Positions 26,293 to 37,543 of a stretch of DNA of 64,000 nt are shown one piece after another. This DNA comes from Seiridium cupressi. Its lineage: Eukaryota > Ascomycota > Sordariomycetes > Amphisphaeriales > Sporocadaceae. The stretch covers positions 868,001 through 932,000 of the forward strand of contig JARVKI010000004.1 of NCBI GenBank assembly GCA_036674765.1, read 5' to 3'. How positions within the stretch are numbered: the stretch's first letter is position 1; each line of letters opens with the position of its first letter. Under the pieces are notes generated by a model. It did no database searches. It was not told the DNA's origin and saw only the letters and a list, made by a program, of their open reading frames with translations. Made by a program: the position numbers and the translations under genes.

Positions 26293-27775
26293 GGGGCTGG
26301 TTTTGAGGATTTTGCAATCCAAGCAGGCCGTTACAATGGCGCGGTGACTCTTAAGGACGTGGAATAGGGGATCCAGGGATCATATAATGAGAGGGGCCCG
26401 CCCAGTTACGACATGATGGATCTTCGGCTGCCAGCGCTCTGCGGTCAATGAGACAGAGTCGTGTAGAGGCGGTAGTGAAGACAACGGAGAGCAGGGTATC
26501 AATAAGACAAAGTAACGACGTCGAAAAAGAGAGCAGCGCGCTTGGGAGGGTTTTTGATGAAATCAAAGGACCTAAGGAAGGTTTGCATGCAAATAGATGG
26601 TCAGCGTGCAGGGGCTGCAGTCAGCTTTCAAGGTTCGGGCAGCCTCGTCCCCGCCAGCAAGGATGGCTGTACTATGTTGCATCACTGGATTGGTTCCAGC
26701 CGATCCAGGCCCTCGACGGACTTGACCTGCCTCGGAGCGGCGGTCGTAGGGCTGTGGCGTCGCTCCAAATTGTAGTTGCCGTGCATGCTTGAAGCCGACT
26801 TTCCATAGCTTGCCTTTCCATCTCAAGCCAGATGGGCAGAGCAGCTGAGAGATAGGCAGACTGAGCCAGATCATGGTCTCCAGTACATGGCCAGTCACCG
26901 CCAGCCATTCTGCAAGAGACCACAGGCGTTTTCTGGACAAGCAGTGCAATGGTGGGATGGGTGGTAGGACTTGGGGGCTGAGTCGACGTCCCGTCTGCCG
27001 TATGGTCCTGCCGCCCTAAGTTGAGCGCACTTGGCACTGTACCCAGAGACTGTGAATGGGTCCCCGCACAACTCCACTGGCCCCCAAATTTGGCACGCTC
27101 AACCTTGCCTAATGTAGTAGCCGTTGATAGAGTTCCATGTCCGTTCGCTAGGTAGTTGACTATTTGTTCTATTTTTGCGTCCCGTCATTAAGACGTCCCC
27201 TGCTGTACCCGTCACTCGCTGGACACTGAAAGCCGACATGTCCACAGTTTAGAACAAAGTCGGATTGCCGACTGACAGCTGTTGCCCAAGATTACGTCGA
27301 GCGCACATTGGATGAAGAGGTCAATAATTCGCCCCCCTGGCTGTGTGTGGATATCTTGAATGTCGGGTGCCCCTAGCTTGCCTTTGCTGCCCGCAATTGG
27401 GAATGGGGACGTGAACGGCGCGCCTCAGAGCCCAGAGCCCAGAGCCTCGCATATTCAGTCGCGTTTTCCTCGGTCGCAGAATTTGGTATACACTCGCCCG
27501 GCGGCCCGCCAATCATTGACTCCACAATCTGAGTTTGAGGCTGTGAGGCGAAAGAAGCATTCAACGTCATCGCCGAAGGTAGCATTGACATGTGGAGATG
27601 TAGGTGCGCGTGTCTAAGCGAGACTTCCCCGTCAACACAGCCACTGACAGCTCATATCGCTACACGAATCGATCATCACCACGGAGGCCCAAGGCGCATA
27701 CAGTCTCTAGAACAAACTGACAGCCCGAAAACATCATTCAGCCATCTTTGCCAAAAGGTCGCACAAATTATCCCC
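26293..27775. other. Divergent intergenic region between PLC and cupin genes
   Basis: It separates the - strand PLC gene and the + strand cupin gene, so it should contain both promoters. I see no supported coding sequence in it. Confidence 0.55.
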
Positions 27776-28120
27776 ATGACGCAGAAGTCGCGGAAAGAAT
27801 ACGAAGCCGAGGTGAGGTCCTGGGGCTTCGCACATGTCTTCACCTGGACCGATGGGCCGTATGTCCATTGAGTTTGAGAACCCCCCAGCCCTGTATGCCA
27901 GGCTGACCAAGGCGGTAGGAATGCTCACTACAGCCCGCACTCACACTCTGGGCTTACAACACATCTCATCCTCAAGGGCCAGCTGACAATCACCTACCCA
28001 AATGATGAGAAGCCGGAAAAGAAAACCTACTCTGTCGGCGACCGCATTGATGTTGATGCTGGCCGGACTCATGAAGTTTGGATGGGCTCTGGCGGCTGTA
28101 CGTATGTGATTGGTGAATAA
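27776..28120 (+). CDS. Small cupin-fold protein, 94 aa
   Basis: Two exons, 27776-27858 and 27919-28120, join in phase across a 60-bp intron (GTATGT..TAG) to give 94 residues ending TAA 28120. The body fits a single cupin barrel: an N-terminal SPHSHSG histidine motif (H35, H37), then HLILKGQLTITYP strands, the GDRIDVDAG turn, and the second motif GRTHEVWMG with H79, ending in a strand TYVIGE. Cupins of this kind usually bind a metal through the two His motifs. The glutamate usual in motif 1 is not in its standard place, so enzymatic activity is uncertain. The sequence resembles small stand-alone cupins present in many fungi and bacteria. It is a gene easily missed because the first exon is only 27 codons. 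No neighbour suggests a pathway. Confidence 0.82.
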
Positions 28121-28839
28121 AATAAAATAAAAGGGACTCATAGGTACCGTTCTCGCAAAGTTAGCAATGAGCTCAAGTCCAGTCCTCAGAGGTTTACTGC
28201 GGCACTGTGCCATTATCTAATCGGAATTCCAACGGCCCGGTCCTGGGCGTGTCATCCGATCGCGTGCTGGCGAAGAAAAACCCGTTGGTGTTTGATATGA
28301 ATTGTCTTATGGTGCAATTATCCGCCACGCTGTGGTGTATCACTATCGTTCCGTATACCACAGTCGTTGAGAAGAACAGGTGATGATTTCCGTGACTGGA
28401 TGCTATAGGGTATCTTGTAAATGTTTTTACTTCCTTCATTCACCTGAACCGCCCTCTGCGGTCAGATATATTGCAGCCAAGTACACACTTGCGGGTCTAT
28501 ATCCCAAGGATATGAAAGTATCGCAAAACTAAACCATACAGGTGAGACCAAGCGCCAGCCCAATGCCATTCCATGCCGTGCCCTACCATAACGAGCGGTG
28601 CGTCTCCCGTCCATTAAGGCCATGGCTATTGATTGTCATAAAAAATGGGAGTTAAAAATGCTGGCCTATCTACATACCCGACCCTATGCGCCGCAAAAGA
28701 GAAAGGACGGCGCCCGCTTATGATCGACCCTATAAACCACAATCGTGTCTCCATCAAGACATGGAGCAAAAAGACAAATGAAATGTGAGTTTCCCCTTCT
28801 CCCAACGAAAGTGGTACACTGGGCTAACGCCTTTGTAGA
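28121..28839. other. Convergent 3' region of cupin and MED12
   Basis: Short region between the ends of the + strand cupin gene and the - strand MED12 gene. An A/T-rich AATAAAATAAAATAAAA stretch directly after the cupin stop could serve as a polyadenylation signal. No further gene is seen. Confidence 0.5.
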
Positions 28840-31800
28840 TTACTGAATCTTTCTCGCATCGAAAAGATGCAAACTCAGACTCGTGTCATTCTCGCCAACG
28901 TTTGGCGTAGGCTCACTAAGGATCTCCCATCGCCTCATGGCAAACGGTGTCATCCGCTCGGGTAACATACCCATTCCGATCCCAAAAGCCATGGCTCGGC
29001 GCTCGTTGATGCCCATTCCCGGCGGAGGCTTCTCTTTATGCGCCAACATCAGGTTATCAGCCGGGTTGGGGGCGAAGCTAAAGAGATAGCGTATGCGAGG
29101 GTCCGAAGTCGAGTCTTTGACTGCGCGCACGCACTGCAGGCGTGCCTCTTCGGCCAGATTATCCGCTAGAAGAAGCGCAAGGTCATAGGCACGCTGGGAA
29201 AGCTCAGAGGCAGTTGAGTGGCTAAGCTCCTGGACGAGACCGGCGAGCACGAGCAGTGCACGCGCGCGAGTCTCGTTGGCGGGCTTTGAAGCATCAGCTG
29301 CGCCTGAAGTGTGAAGATTGACGTAGGAGAGTAGGAGCGGCAACCAGTGCTTTATAGTCGCTGTCTTCAGGGATGCAGTCTCCGGATTAGCCGCTGACAG
29401 TATCTCCCAGAGGTCGGCAAGCTTGTCCACCATGGCGCTAGAAATCTGGGTTGACCTTGACCCTGGCGTACCACGAATGATCATGTCAATAACGGCGAGT
29501 AAATTCTCCGCCATGCCAATACTCTGGCCATCAACGTCTTCCTCTGCGCTCATTGGGTTCTTGATGGAGGGTATCATCTCGAGAAATCGTGCTTCCGCTC
29601 GGACTTTCATATGCTGGGTGATGTCCGGGCTCATCGAAGGAAGCATTCCGGTCCACATGATATTGTTGGCATCGATTGCGTTATCAAGTGCCTTGGACAA
29701 CTGAGCCAATTGTAATTGAAGTCGGTCCCCACCATCGACATTAGAGTCGTCGACTGCCATATTCATGGAGAGCTTGACCTGACAAAAAGGCAACGTGAAC
29801 TCATTAGCTAATTCCAGGACCTGCTCCAGAGTCTTCTGACCCCCTCCTCCGTCAGGCACCAGCAAATTTGTCGTGATGTTCTCAATCAGTGATGAGAGTT
29901 TAGCGTCCGAGGTCTTGACCGACAGCGTCTGGCTAGCAGCTTGAGGGTCAACAAGCACGAGACTGCGTAAAAGCTCCAGAAACTGGGTTCTAGTCTTCTC
30001 ATCATCGAGAGGCTGCGCGATTGGGGGCTGCAAGTTCCGTGAGGCTGCGTATTCCGCCAGGGCACCCCTAATAAGAAGCATGAGTTCTTTGGCGCGTTCA
30101 ACCTTCGCTTGCTCCTGAATAATGCGAAACTTGTAGCAGTCCTCTGACGTCATGAACTGATTCGGTGTCAAATTCAGCACCAATAACTGCAGTATTTCCT
30201 GCATATAAATAGAAGCGAACCCCACGGCGGTGCCAGTCTGCATTCCAATTCTGCTGGCTGTTGCAAATAATGTCGCCACGGAGAGGCACCCGAAACCCAC
30301 GAGCAGTGGGTAGATCTGGGGCATTCGCGGTCGATGAGTGAGCTTGCGGATGTGCTGAACCCAGCCCTTCATCAGAGTGTCAAAGTGCTGAGTGTCAAAT
30401 ACACGAAGTCTGGTCAGCAGGATACAATACGGTCGTTGCCTTTCGTCCGACTTGTTCCAACAACTTTGTAAACGATTAATGATTGTGTGAAACAATCGCT
30501 CCATGGTTTGTTTATCGGCGCTAGTGTAGCTGGCGAGCTTCTCGATCTGCTCATTAAGCTCGGTCTCGTCATCCTGTAATTGCATGGCCATGTTATCAGA
30601 GAGTGGGGACGACGCGTCAACTGCACTGCTTCGGTCCGTCCTAAGGAGGTCATTCTGCAAGTGAGCAGATACATCATTCAGTCCGGGGAGGCGCGGTGCA
30701 AGTCGCGTCAATGATGCCAGCAGCGGGCGAGCACCAATGCCCTGCAGCTCATTGATTGCCTTGAGGCGCTCGAGTAGGTTGTCGAACAAAGGCCTTGCAG
30801 AACCAGTCGCAGCAAACACATAGCAATGCAGGTTAAGCGTATCTGCACATGAAGCGAGCAGTTCTGCGTTGGAAGAGGATTCCACAAGTACTCGGAGCGT
30901 TCCTTCAAGCATTGAAAAATCTCCGGTGGCCTCCAAGAGCGTCCGAATGGAATCGAATTGAGAGCTAGACAGCTCGACACTTCCCTTCACCGACTGTACG
31001 TTTTGTGCCATACTAGCCACGAAACCATTGCACAACCAATTTCCGATCTCTGCCTGGAGTGCCCGACTACTAAGCGTAAGACGCTTGGCAATCTTCTTGA
31101 TGCTTAGCGGCTTCTGCTGTAGTTGTGCAATGCCTTCCGAACCAAGGCCAAACGCGAGCTGAATGCATCTGAGGGCGTTGGCTATATCATCTGCCTCGAA
31201 TTGAACCGAAAAGGAGCCCTTCCGAAGTATGGTGGCTCTCAGGCTCCGTATCGACTCCTTGAGAGTGTGCGTAGGAATCTCAACCAAAAGTCTGGTAATG
31301 CATGGTCCGTTGGGCTGCGTTTCAGCGAGGTCGACCAAACCACCTCTGGCAATGAGCCACTGGAGATATTGCGGGACAGAAAAGTGGTCAGAGCGAACCA
31401 ATTCCGACACTAGGTGGTATAACAGGTGTTTTCGATTGATCTCCTCGAGCGGATCCCGGTCCAAGAAGTCAAGGATTATACCAGTGATATCGATGTTTGT
31501 TGTCGACCATGATCTCAAAATGCTTGCGGTGACATATACCTTCGCGACTCCCGGCCGGTATAGTGACATGCACCATTCGAGCAACGTCATTATCAGACCG
31601 ACCTTGTCTTCACTGATTTTCCAAAGTTGAGCCCCGAGATCCTGGCTGCAAGGTGCTCGTAGGGTAGTATCCAGTAGTTTGACCGCAATGCCACGGACGG
31701 CAGGTCGTGACTTGATGCTTGTGCTGGTGAGGCGTTCGATGCGATGGTCAATGGACTCTGCAGCACGTTTCTGAGCTTCTTGGCCTGCTGGCAGCAATGG

Positions 31801-33432
31801 TAAAACAGCGCTCCGATATCTGGTCCAAGTTGGGGGGTGGACAAAGCTGTCCGGACTTGCTATCAGTAAAACCTCGAGGAGCGATCGCATCTGGGTCGCC
31901 AAAGGCAGAAGAACATCTCGGTCGGGGTGGTGGTATATGGCGGCGTGATGGCTGAGAACTGCCGTTACGAATCGTCGACCAATCTTTCTCGATCGCAGTA
32001 AGTCCTGCCAGTATATTCGTAGGATCAAGAGCCACATGGGTAGCCTTGCTTGGTTGCTGTTTTCCAAGCCAGAGACAAGCCAATCCATATAATGATCACG
32101 CTCCAGAAGATACTCGGCATATAGATGGGTAGCCAACCGGATCCTGTTGTCGAGTTAAGTACGGTCCAGTCACCTACCCGGGTCCGGGAACACTTACGCA
32201 TACGTGACTTTAGCTTTCCAGTCAGGCTCGCCGAATGCGCTGACGACATTCTCCACAAACTGCTCAATGTGAACAGTCCAATCTCTGATCCACTTCGTCT
32301 CGCCGCCCATGACAAAGTGGCCGTTGACCCCTTTTCTCTTAAATGCTCGAATCTCATTGGCGCCAACACACTTGGCCAGCCACACAGCGCGGTCTGTTGG
32401 CACATTCTTGCTGAGGCATTGGTCGAGTAACACTCTCCCTCTGATACCGTGTGGAATCGTCCTACTCAGCCGACGAAGAGATATAGCAGGGTTCGCGAGG
32501 TCTTTTAGCCACAGCTCCCTCTTTGTGTCTGTGAGGGTAACACGAGGTGGTGGTTTGAAAGTAGAAGCTGATGTAATCTGGCCACTATGCCTCCTTTGGT
32601 TCATGATCCCGGTGAACAAGGTTGATAATGTATGCAAGCCGCTTTTGTGCTTGAGAGCAGGGAATAGTGTCGCCTTTGCCGACGCCTGCTCCGTTTGGGG
32701 TTGGCTCGGGGTCTTGTCGTAGTTGCCTCCCTGGCGAATACCGTGATCAGAGAAGCGATCTTCTGGACCGTTGCCAGCCCACGGGCTAAAGTCAGCATAA
32801 CCTAGATGCCTGTCAGTCACTGGCAGTTTCGGCTGTATTTTCCCGAGGTCGTCACCTGATGGCTCGCCCTTGCCCATATTCGAATATCGAGGCGCAGCGA
32901 GAGGGATCTCGAGAACAAAAGGCTTGGGCTTGGTATCCTTCTTGGCAGGCGCAGGGCCTGCGGCTGGTACTGACGGTCGGTCCGATCTGGATACGAAAGC
33001 GACGACACGCGCTTGCCTTGGCGGCATAGGGAGGGGGGCCGAGTCATTATCGGCGGTCTGACAACGGGAGGGCGGCGCGCTCATTTCCCCGGAAGGCGAC
33101 GCATCGCCCACACCCATAACGCGGGAGGGCGTGAATGCCTTGTTGGCGGAGGGGGGATCGAGGTTCAGAGGTGACTCGGAGAATCCGGCGTGGGTGATGC
33201 CATCGTTCGCGAGCTCCAACTTGAGCTTTGATCCACCCCTCCTTGGTGTCGTGCCGTAACCCGCTACGTCGGAAGGTAAGTCGTTGAAGCTTTCCGGCTT
33301 CCGTATAGGTGAGGGCGGTAGATATTGCTGTGAAAGGGTCCGCTGATGTGGTGGTCTTTGCGACAACCCCGAGCCGGATAACGACCGCTGGGGCTGTCGC
33401 TGCTGAACGGCCAATGGGGGCCGCGAGGTCAT
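28840..33432 (-). CDS. SRB8: Mediator complex subunit 12 (MED12/Srb8)
   Basis: Two exons, 33432-32198 and 32143-28840, join in phase across a 54-bp intron to give 1512 residues, a usual length for filamentous-fungal MED12. The start reads MTSRPPLAVQQRQPQRSLSG, typical of the family, followed by a disordered, Pro/Arg-rich region with phosphorylatable TPRRGG. The Med12 domain begins at about residue 295 (KRELWLKDLANP, then RTIPHGIRG) and crosses the splice site. The rest is a long helical region ending at about residue 1512. MED12 is part of the CDK8 kinase module (with MED13, cyclin C and CDK8), which docks on Mediator in the nucleus and mostly represses RNA polymerase II transcription. The gene is intact, with no frameshift. 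Confidence 0.93.
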
Positions 33433-36075
33433 GATGGGAGGACAACGTAATGCGCCATCGCTTCGAGGATCTTAAGATGCTGTGGTTTTTGACTTCGTAG
33501 GCGGGTAATGGAAATAGCGACGTGGAAGCAAGGCTGATGCAAAAGCAGCGGTCGGGATGCGGCCGATCGAGTCGAGGCTATCGGTGATATGCAAGGCCGA
33601 CGAGCTCTAGGTAGCGAGACAACACCCAAGGACCGAGCGCGTCGAGTGGTAGCGAAAGCAAGGGCGAAGGAGGTCGTGAGGCTTTGGTCGTGCAACAAGA
33701 TATTGGTTAGGATAAGTGCATTGTGGTGTGGTGAGGTGAGAGGGATGACGGATGGAGCGACGTTGGCGGATTAGCTAGCAAGCACGCACACGCACCCATG
33801 CGACGCAGTGATAGCGGGTGCAAGCCAAATGGGACCTGAAGGGAAGCAAGTGAGCGGCTGGATGGGGTCCAAAGCCTAAGCCTAAGTAAGGCCGCTGGCT
33901 CTGTATTGGTCTGGTGCTCGGGGCAATCGACTCTGAGGTGGATCGGCCTGGTCTCAATCTATCGGAACAGCCGTAACACCCGTGGTCCCCGTGGTAAGGA
34001 GAGTCCCCCCCCCCTTGCTCGTCGTTGTCCAGGGTACGATCTGCACTTGCCGTCTTAGGGTGCCATCGGAACTGCGGGAAACTGTTGCGTCTTCAATCCG
34101 AGGTAAGGCTTAAGATAGCTAGATTTATCATCGCTGCACGTCAACTACCTGCTACGTAACGAGAGCGATGCACACAACACTGCGACCTGCTGAATTGCAC
34201 GAAAGTAACACCAACACCGTAGGTATACAAGAGAAAGCTTAGACGTGGGACCGACCCATAGCTGCAGGATTGCCGAGTATTGCGTCGGAATTACTTGGAT
34301 GTTTCTTTGTCCTGTTTTGCCCGTATGGAGATGTCTGACCGAATGTTTATGAACCCACTCAGGCCCCCATCCCATAGGCCCTGCACCAAAGTCAGTCTTA
34401 AACCTACTGCCCTTCGATGCGGCCGGCTGCTCGCTTTTACCCCCCTCTCGAATCCCTAACAACTTCTTGATAGGCTGAGATAGCAGCTGAGGCGTTCAGC
34501 TATGACACGAGAGCCTCCCAATAGAATAAGCATCTAGACCTGCACTAGACCGCGCATAACTTTATGTAGTCAGCCATGGGCTACTCCTGAAACGTCCTGG
34601 AGCGGGTGATTTGCGTGCGCCTGGTGCTGCTGTTCCCCATAAACTTTGGTTGTGCAGTAGCTCCCAGCTGTGCCCCAAGTTCCACCACACTTAGGTCAAG
34701 CTAATAGGAATCGTGACCTTCAGTCCGGTTCTCCAATCAACTGGGCCAAAACAGTAGTACTTGGTCGTCACTGGGAAATCCGGAAACCAGGAACGCGAGC
34801 TCGAAATGGCACGGTGAGCGAGTCTGGGTGCCAGCGGATAGTCGACCACAGGCGGGAAAGTACTAATACAAATGTCGTGGTACGTCGAGCTATGCTTGCA
34901 ATATGAAGGTTTGCTTCATCATGAGATGATCATCTCATGTGACACAACATAAGAAAGTTGACATGGTAGACTGTGCAGATGGTCCCCCGGCTGGGAAATC
35001 TTACCAGTCAGTCAAATGATGTTGCGTTATCCCCTCACTCAAGCATGTTCATGTTCGGGGATTTGAGGCATCTGGCGAATATATTTGTCAGAAAAGACCC
35101 AATCGGTCTCGTTAATGATCGAGTGCCAAACGATTGGCCCAAAAGCCCAAGGACAATCCGAGATACCAACCCCGGCTTTTGTCAGCCAGCCTCGGATCTG
35201 CTTAGTGAAGATATGCAAAGGCTAGGCGTTTGCCTTGCTAGGCTTGGTAGCATCCCACTCGGGGTAAGCAACAGGATTCGATCAGGAAACTACCCGAAAA
35301 GGAGTCCGTCATTCGGTTCCCGAAGGCGAGGGAACCACTCGCTGCATTTCTACTTGACATTAGACATGGACAATGGTTTTGGTGCGTGGCCAGCACTTGC
35401 TGGCACCGACACAGCAAATCCCCCGCGTGGCCGCTACTGCTTCCCATACAGCAATATCCTCCGGCCCACTGGAGGGACGAACAATTTGTTGGGTTCGCCC
35501 GTATGAGAAGTGCCTTGGGCATCGTGGACTCCGAGTCGTGACATTTGGCACCTCGTTTCGTGGCACCCACTCCCTAGGCGCTGAAGTCAAAACCGATTGT
35601 GCCTATAGCCGAGGCCACTGGTCCAGGAATGGCCTCGTTCCTAAGTAGGAGTGAATTTGAGGCTGGATGTAGTGCTGAAATATCTCATCAAAACTGGTGA
35701 GGTGAGTTGTTGACCAACACATGGTCCGCTTCAATTCATGGGCTCGGCTCGGGCCTGAGAAGCGGTGCTCGTGCTCGTGCTCATGCGACCCCGCAAGTTC
35801 AAGTCCAGCGGCCCTTATCTTATCTACCGCGCTACTCTAGTACAACGTATCCATACCGATTGTAGTGTGCCAAGGCGATGAGCCCAGACCATTAGACCCC
35901 TGATAGCTCGGAGCTTCCCAGCTGGACGACGCGCGCGATTCGACGTCGCATCAACGCTGAATATTCTGAAGTGACCGACCAACCGCGCATCGTGAATTGG
36001 CCCCCGGCTCAATCCCACAAGAACATTCCCTACCTCGCCGTCCGTCGTTCATAGTGTTGGGTCCTCAGTTCCAAC
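33433..36075. other. Divergent intergenic region, MED12 to Asterix
   Basis: About 2.6 kb separate the - strand MED12 and + strand Asterix genes, presumably with both promoters. A 177-codon frame at 34973-35506 opens from a GTG and shows no domain. A 20-bp perfect palindrome lies at 34920-34939. Confidence 0.55.
34920..34939. repeat. 20-bp perfect palindrome
   Basis: The sequence CATGAGATGATCATCTCATG equals its own reverse complement over all 20 bases. It could be a dimeric protein binding site or a chance inverted repeat; nothing in the flanks decides. Confidence 0.8.
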
Positions 36076-36645
36076 ATGGCTTCAACCAAGAAAGACATGC
36101 GCCGCGCAGACCTAAGTAAGCTCCGTTGCCCCCTATTCTTCGCATACTTGTGCTTCCAACAATCGCGACTCCATCGGCCCCGTAACTCTCACTGACCACC
36201 ATTTTCGCCTGACAGTCGTCCCTTACCAAGAGCCGGCGGGTAAGGGCGAGAGTTCAGACTTCAGCTCCACTCTGTCCTCGACCCTGCCCATGGCCGCCAT
36301 CTTTACGCGCAACCGATACATTGGCTGGGCCTCGATAGTCTTCAGCGTGCAGAACTGGCTGGGCGAGAGCGAGGAGGCGACCAGGAATAGCACGACGCCC
36401 GGATACTTTACAATCGGCATGAGTCGTAAGTCAATGTCTCCAAGCCCATTGCATATGAAGGGGGGAGGAAAAGAGATGGTCAGGGCAAAGAATCATTCTG
36501 TCTGGGGGAGCTTCCAACCGGTGATACTACATTCTTTACATGGACTGACATGGATCCCTACGCAGTAATGGCTCTTGCGACTACATATCTACCCATGTTC
36601 CTGCCACCTCCACCGAACGCAAGAGGGACCGGTACCGGACCGTAA
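36076..36645 (+). CDS. Asterix (UPF0139) family ER membrane protein
   Basis: Three exons, 36076-36115, 36216-36425 and 36566-36645, join in phase (introns of 100 and 140 bp) to give 109 residues. The layout matches the Asterix family (the family of human WDR83OS): a charged N-terminus, a conserved IVPYQEPAG block, then a first hydrophobic segment (AAIFTRNRYIGWASIVFSVQ) and a second hydrophobic segment (GMSLMALATTYLPMF) leading to a Pro-rich end. In animals Asterix forms the PAT complex with CCDC47 and protects hydrophilic transmembrane segments during multipass protein insertion at the ER. The same role here is inferred from the family. The stop TAA 36643-36645 overlaps a GTAAGT motif that looks like a donor site, so a longer spliced form is conceivable but not needed. 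Confidence 0.85.
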
Positions 36646-37543
36646 GTAAACTCCCGCGTGATCTTCTGCCCTTTCTGGCGAGCTCGAGCACTCTGGCCCC
36701 TGAATCATGAATTGCTGCTCGCCAAGCACACTCGGGAAAGGAACCGCTAACTTCAAGGGTTGTAGTGCTGCACCTGTAGCTGCATAGGCGAAATACTTGC
36801 GCCTCGTCGAGGGGACGTAACATATTGGAACCAAGAAGCGAAGAGTCTATGCGAACATGTTGGGCACTAGATTAACGGGGCAGCTGAAAATCAAAATATA
36901 TTATATCCGCAAGGGCTTCCAGGACCAGATATCTGGGTGCTAAACCTGCTTTATGTAACTACCCATGATTACTCAGATGATCTACGGTAATTCAGTCTTA
37001 ATTCAATGCTAGTTTCCGCCCAAGATTTGTAGAGACTGGACGATTTCTGGAAATGGATTTGTTGGGCTGTTCCTGGGAAACTCCGCTTCGTCGTTTATCG
37101 TTGCGAGCATTAGATCGAATATGTTTTATCCAAGATAAATCATTCCGGTATATATGAAATAACGGCGATATCTAGTCGGGTAACTGATGAGTCGATGCGA
37201 AAAAGGAAGGTGGAACAAATGTGGTTTTCTTCGATCTAGTAATTCTTGGGAGCCACTAGATTGCATAGAGCAGATATTCAATTTCCCCTAACTCCTGAAC
37301 CCCTGTCCCTGATCTTACTATAAGTGATTACAATACGTCCGCCAGCGTCCCAAATTTCTCTGTGTGAATTCTTCCTCAGACCGCTCATGTCCGTCACGAG
37401 TCAATCAATCCCGCGAAGGCTCAAGTTCACACAGACTGCCACACGTCACACGCGTCATCTAGGACGTCTTTATACCGAGGTGCCACCTGCTGCTCGGTAG
37501 AGTGTGGAAATACAGTCCGTATCCCTCCGCTCCGAGATATCAA
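36646..37543. other. Convergent 3' region of Asterix and the RhoGAP gene
   Basis: Rather AT-rich sequence between the two convergent genes. No supported coding sequence. Confidence 0.5.

Noticed and set aside
34973..35506. 177-codon + strand frame
   Set aside because: Opens from GTG, no recognisable domain, and an antisense frame is open over the same stretch.
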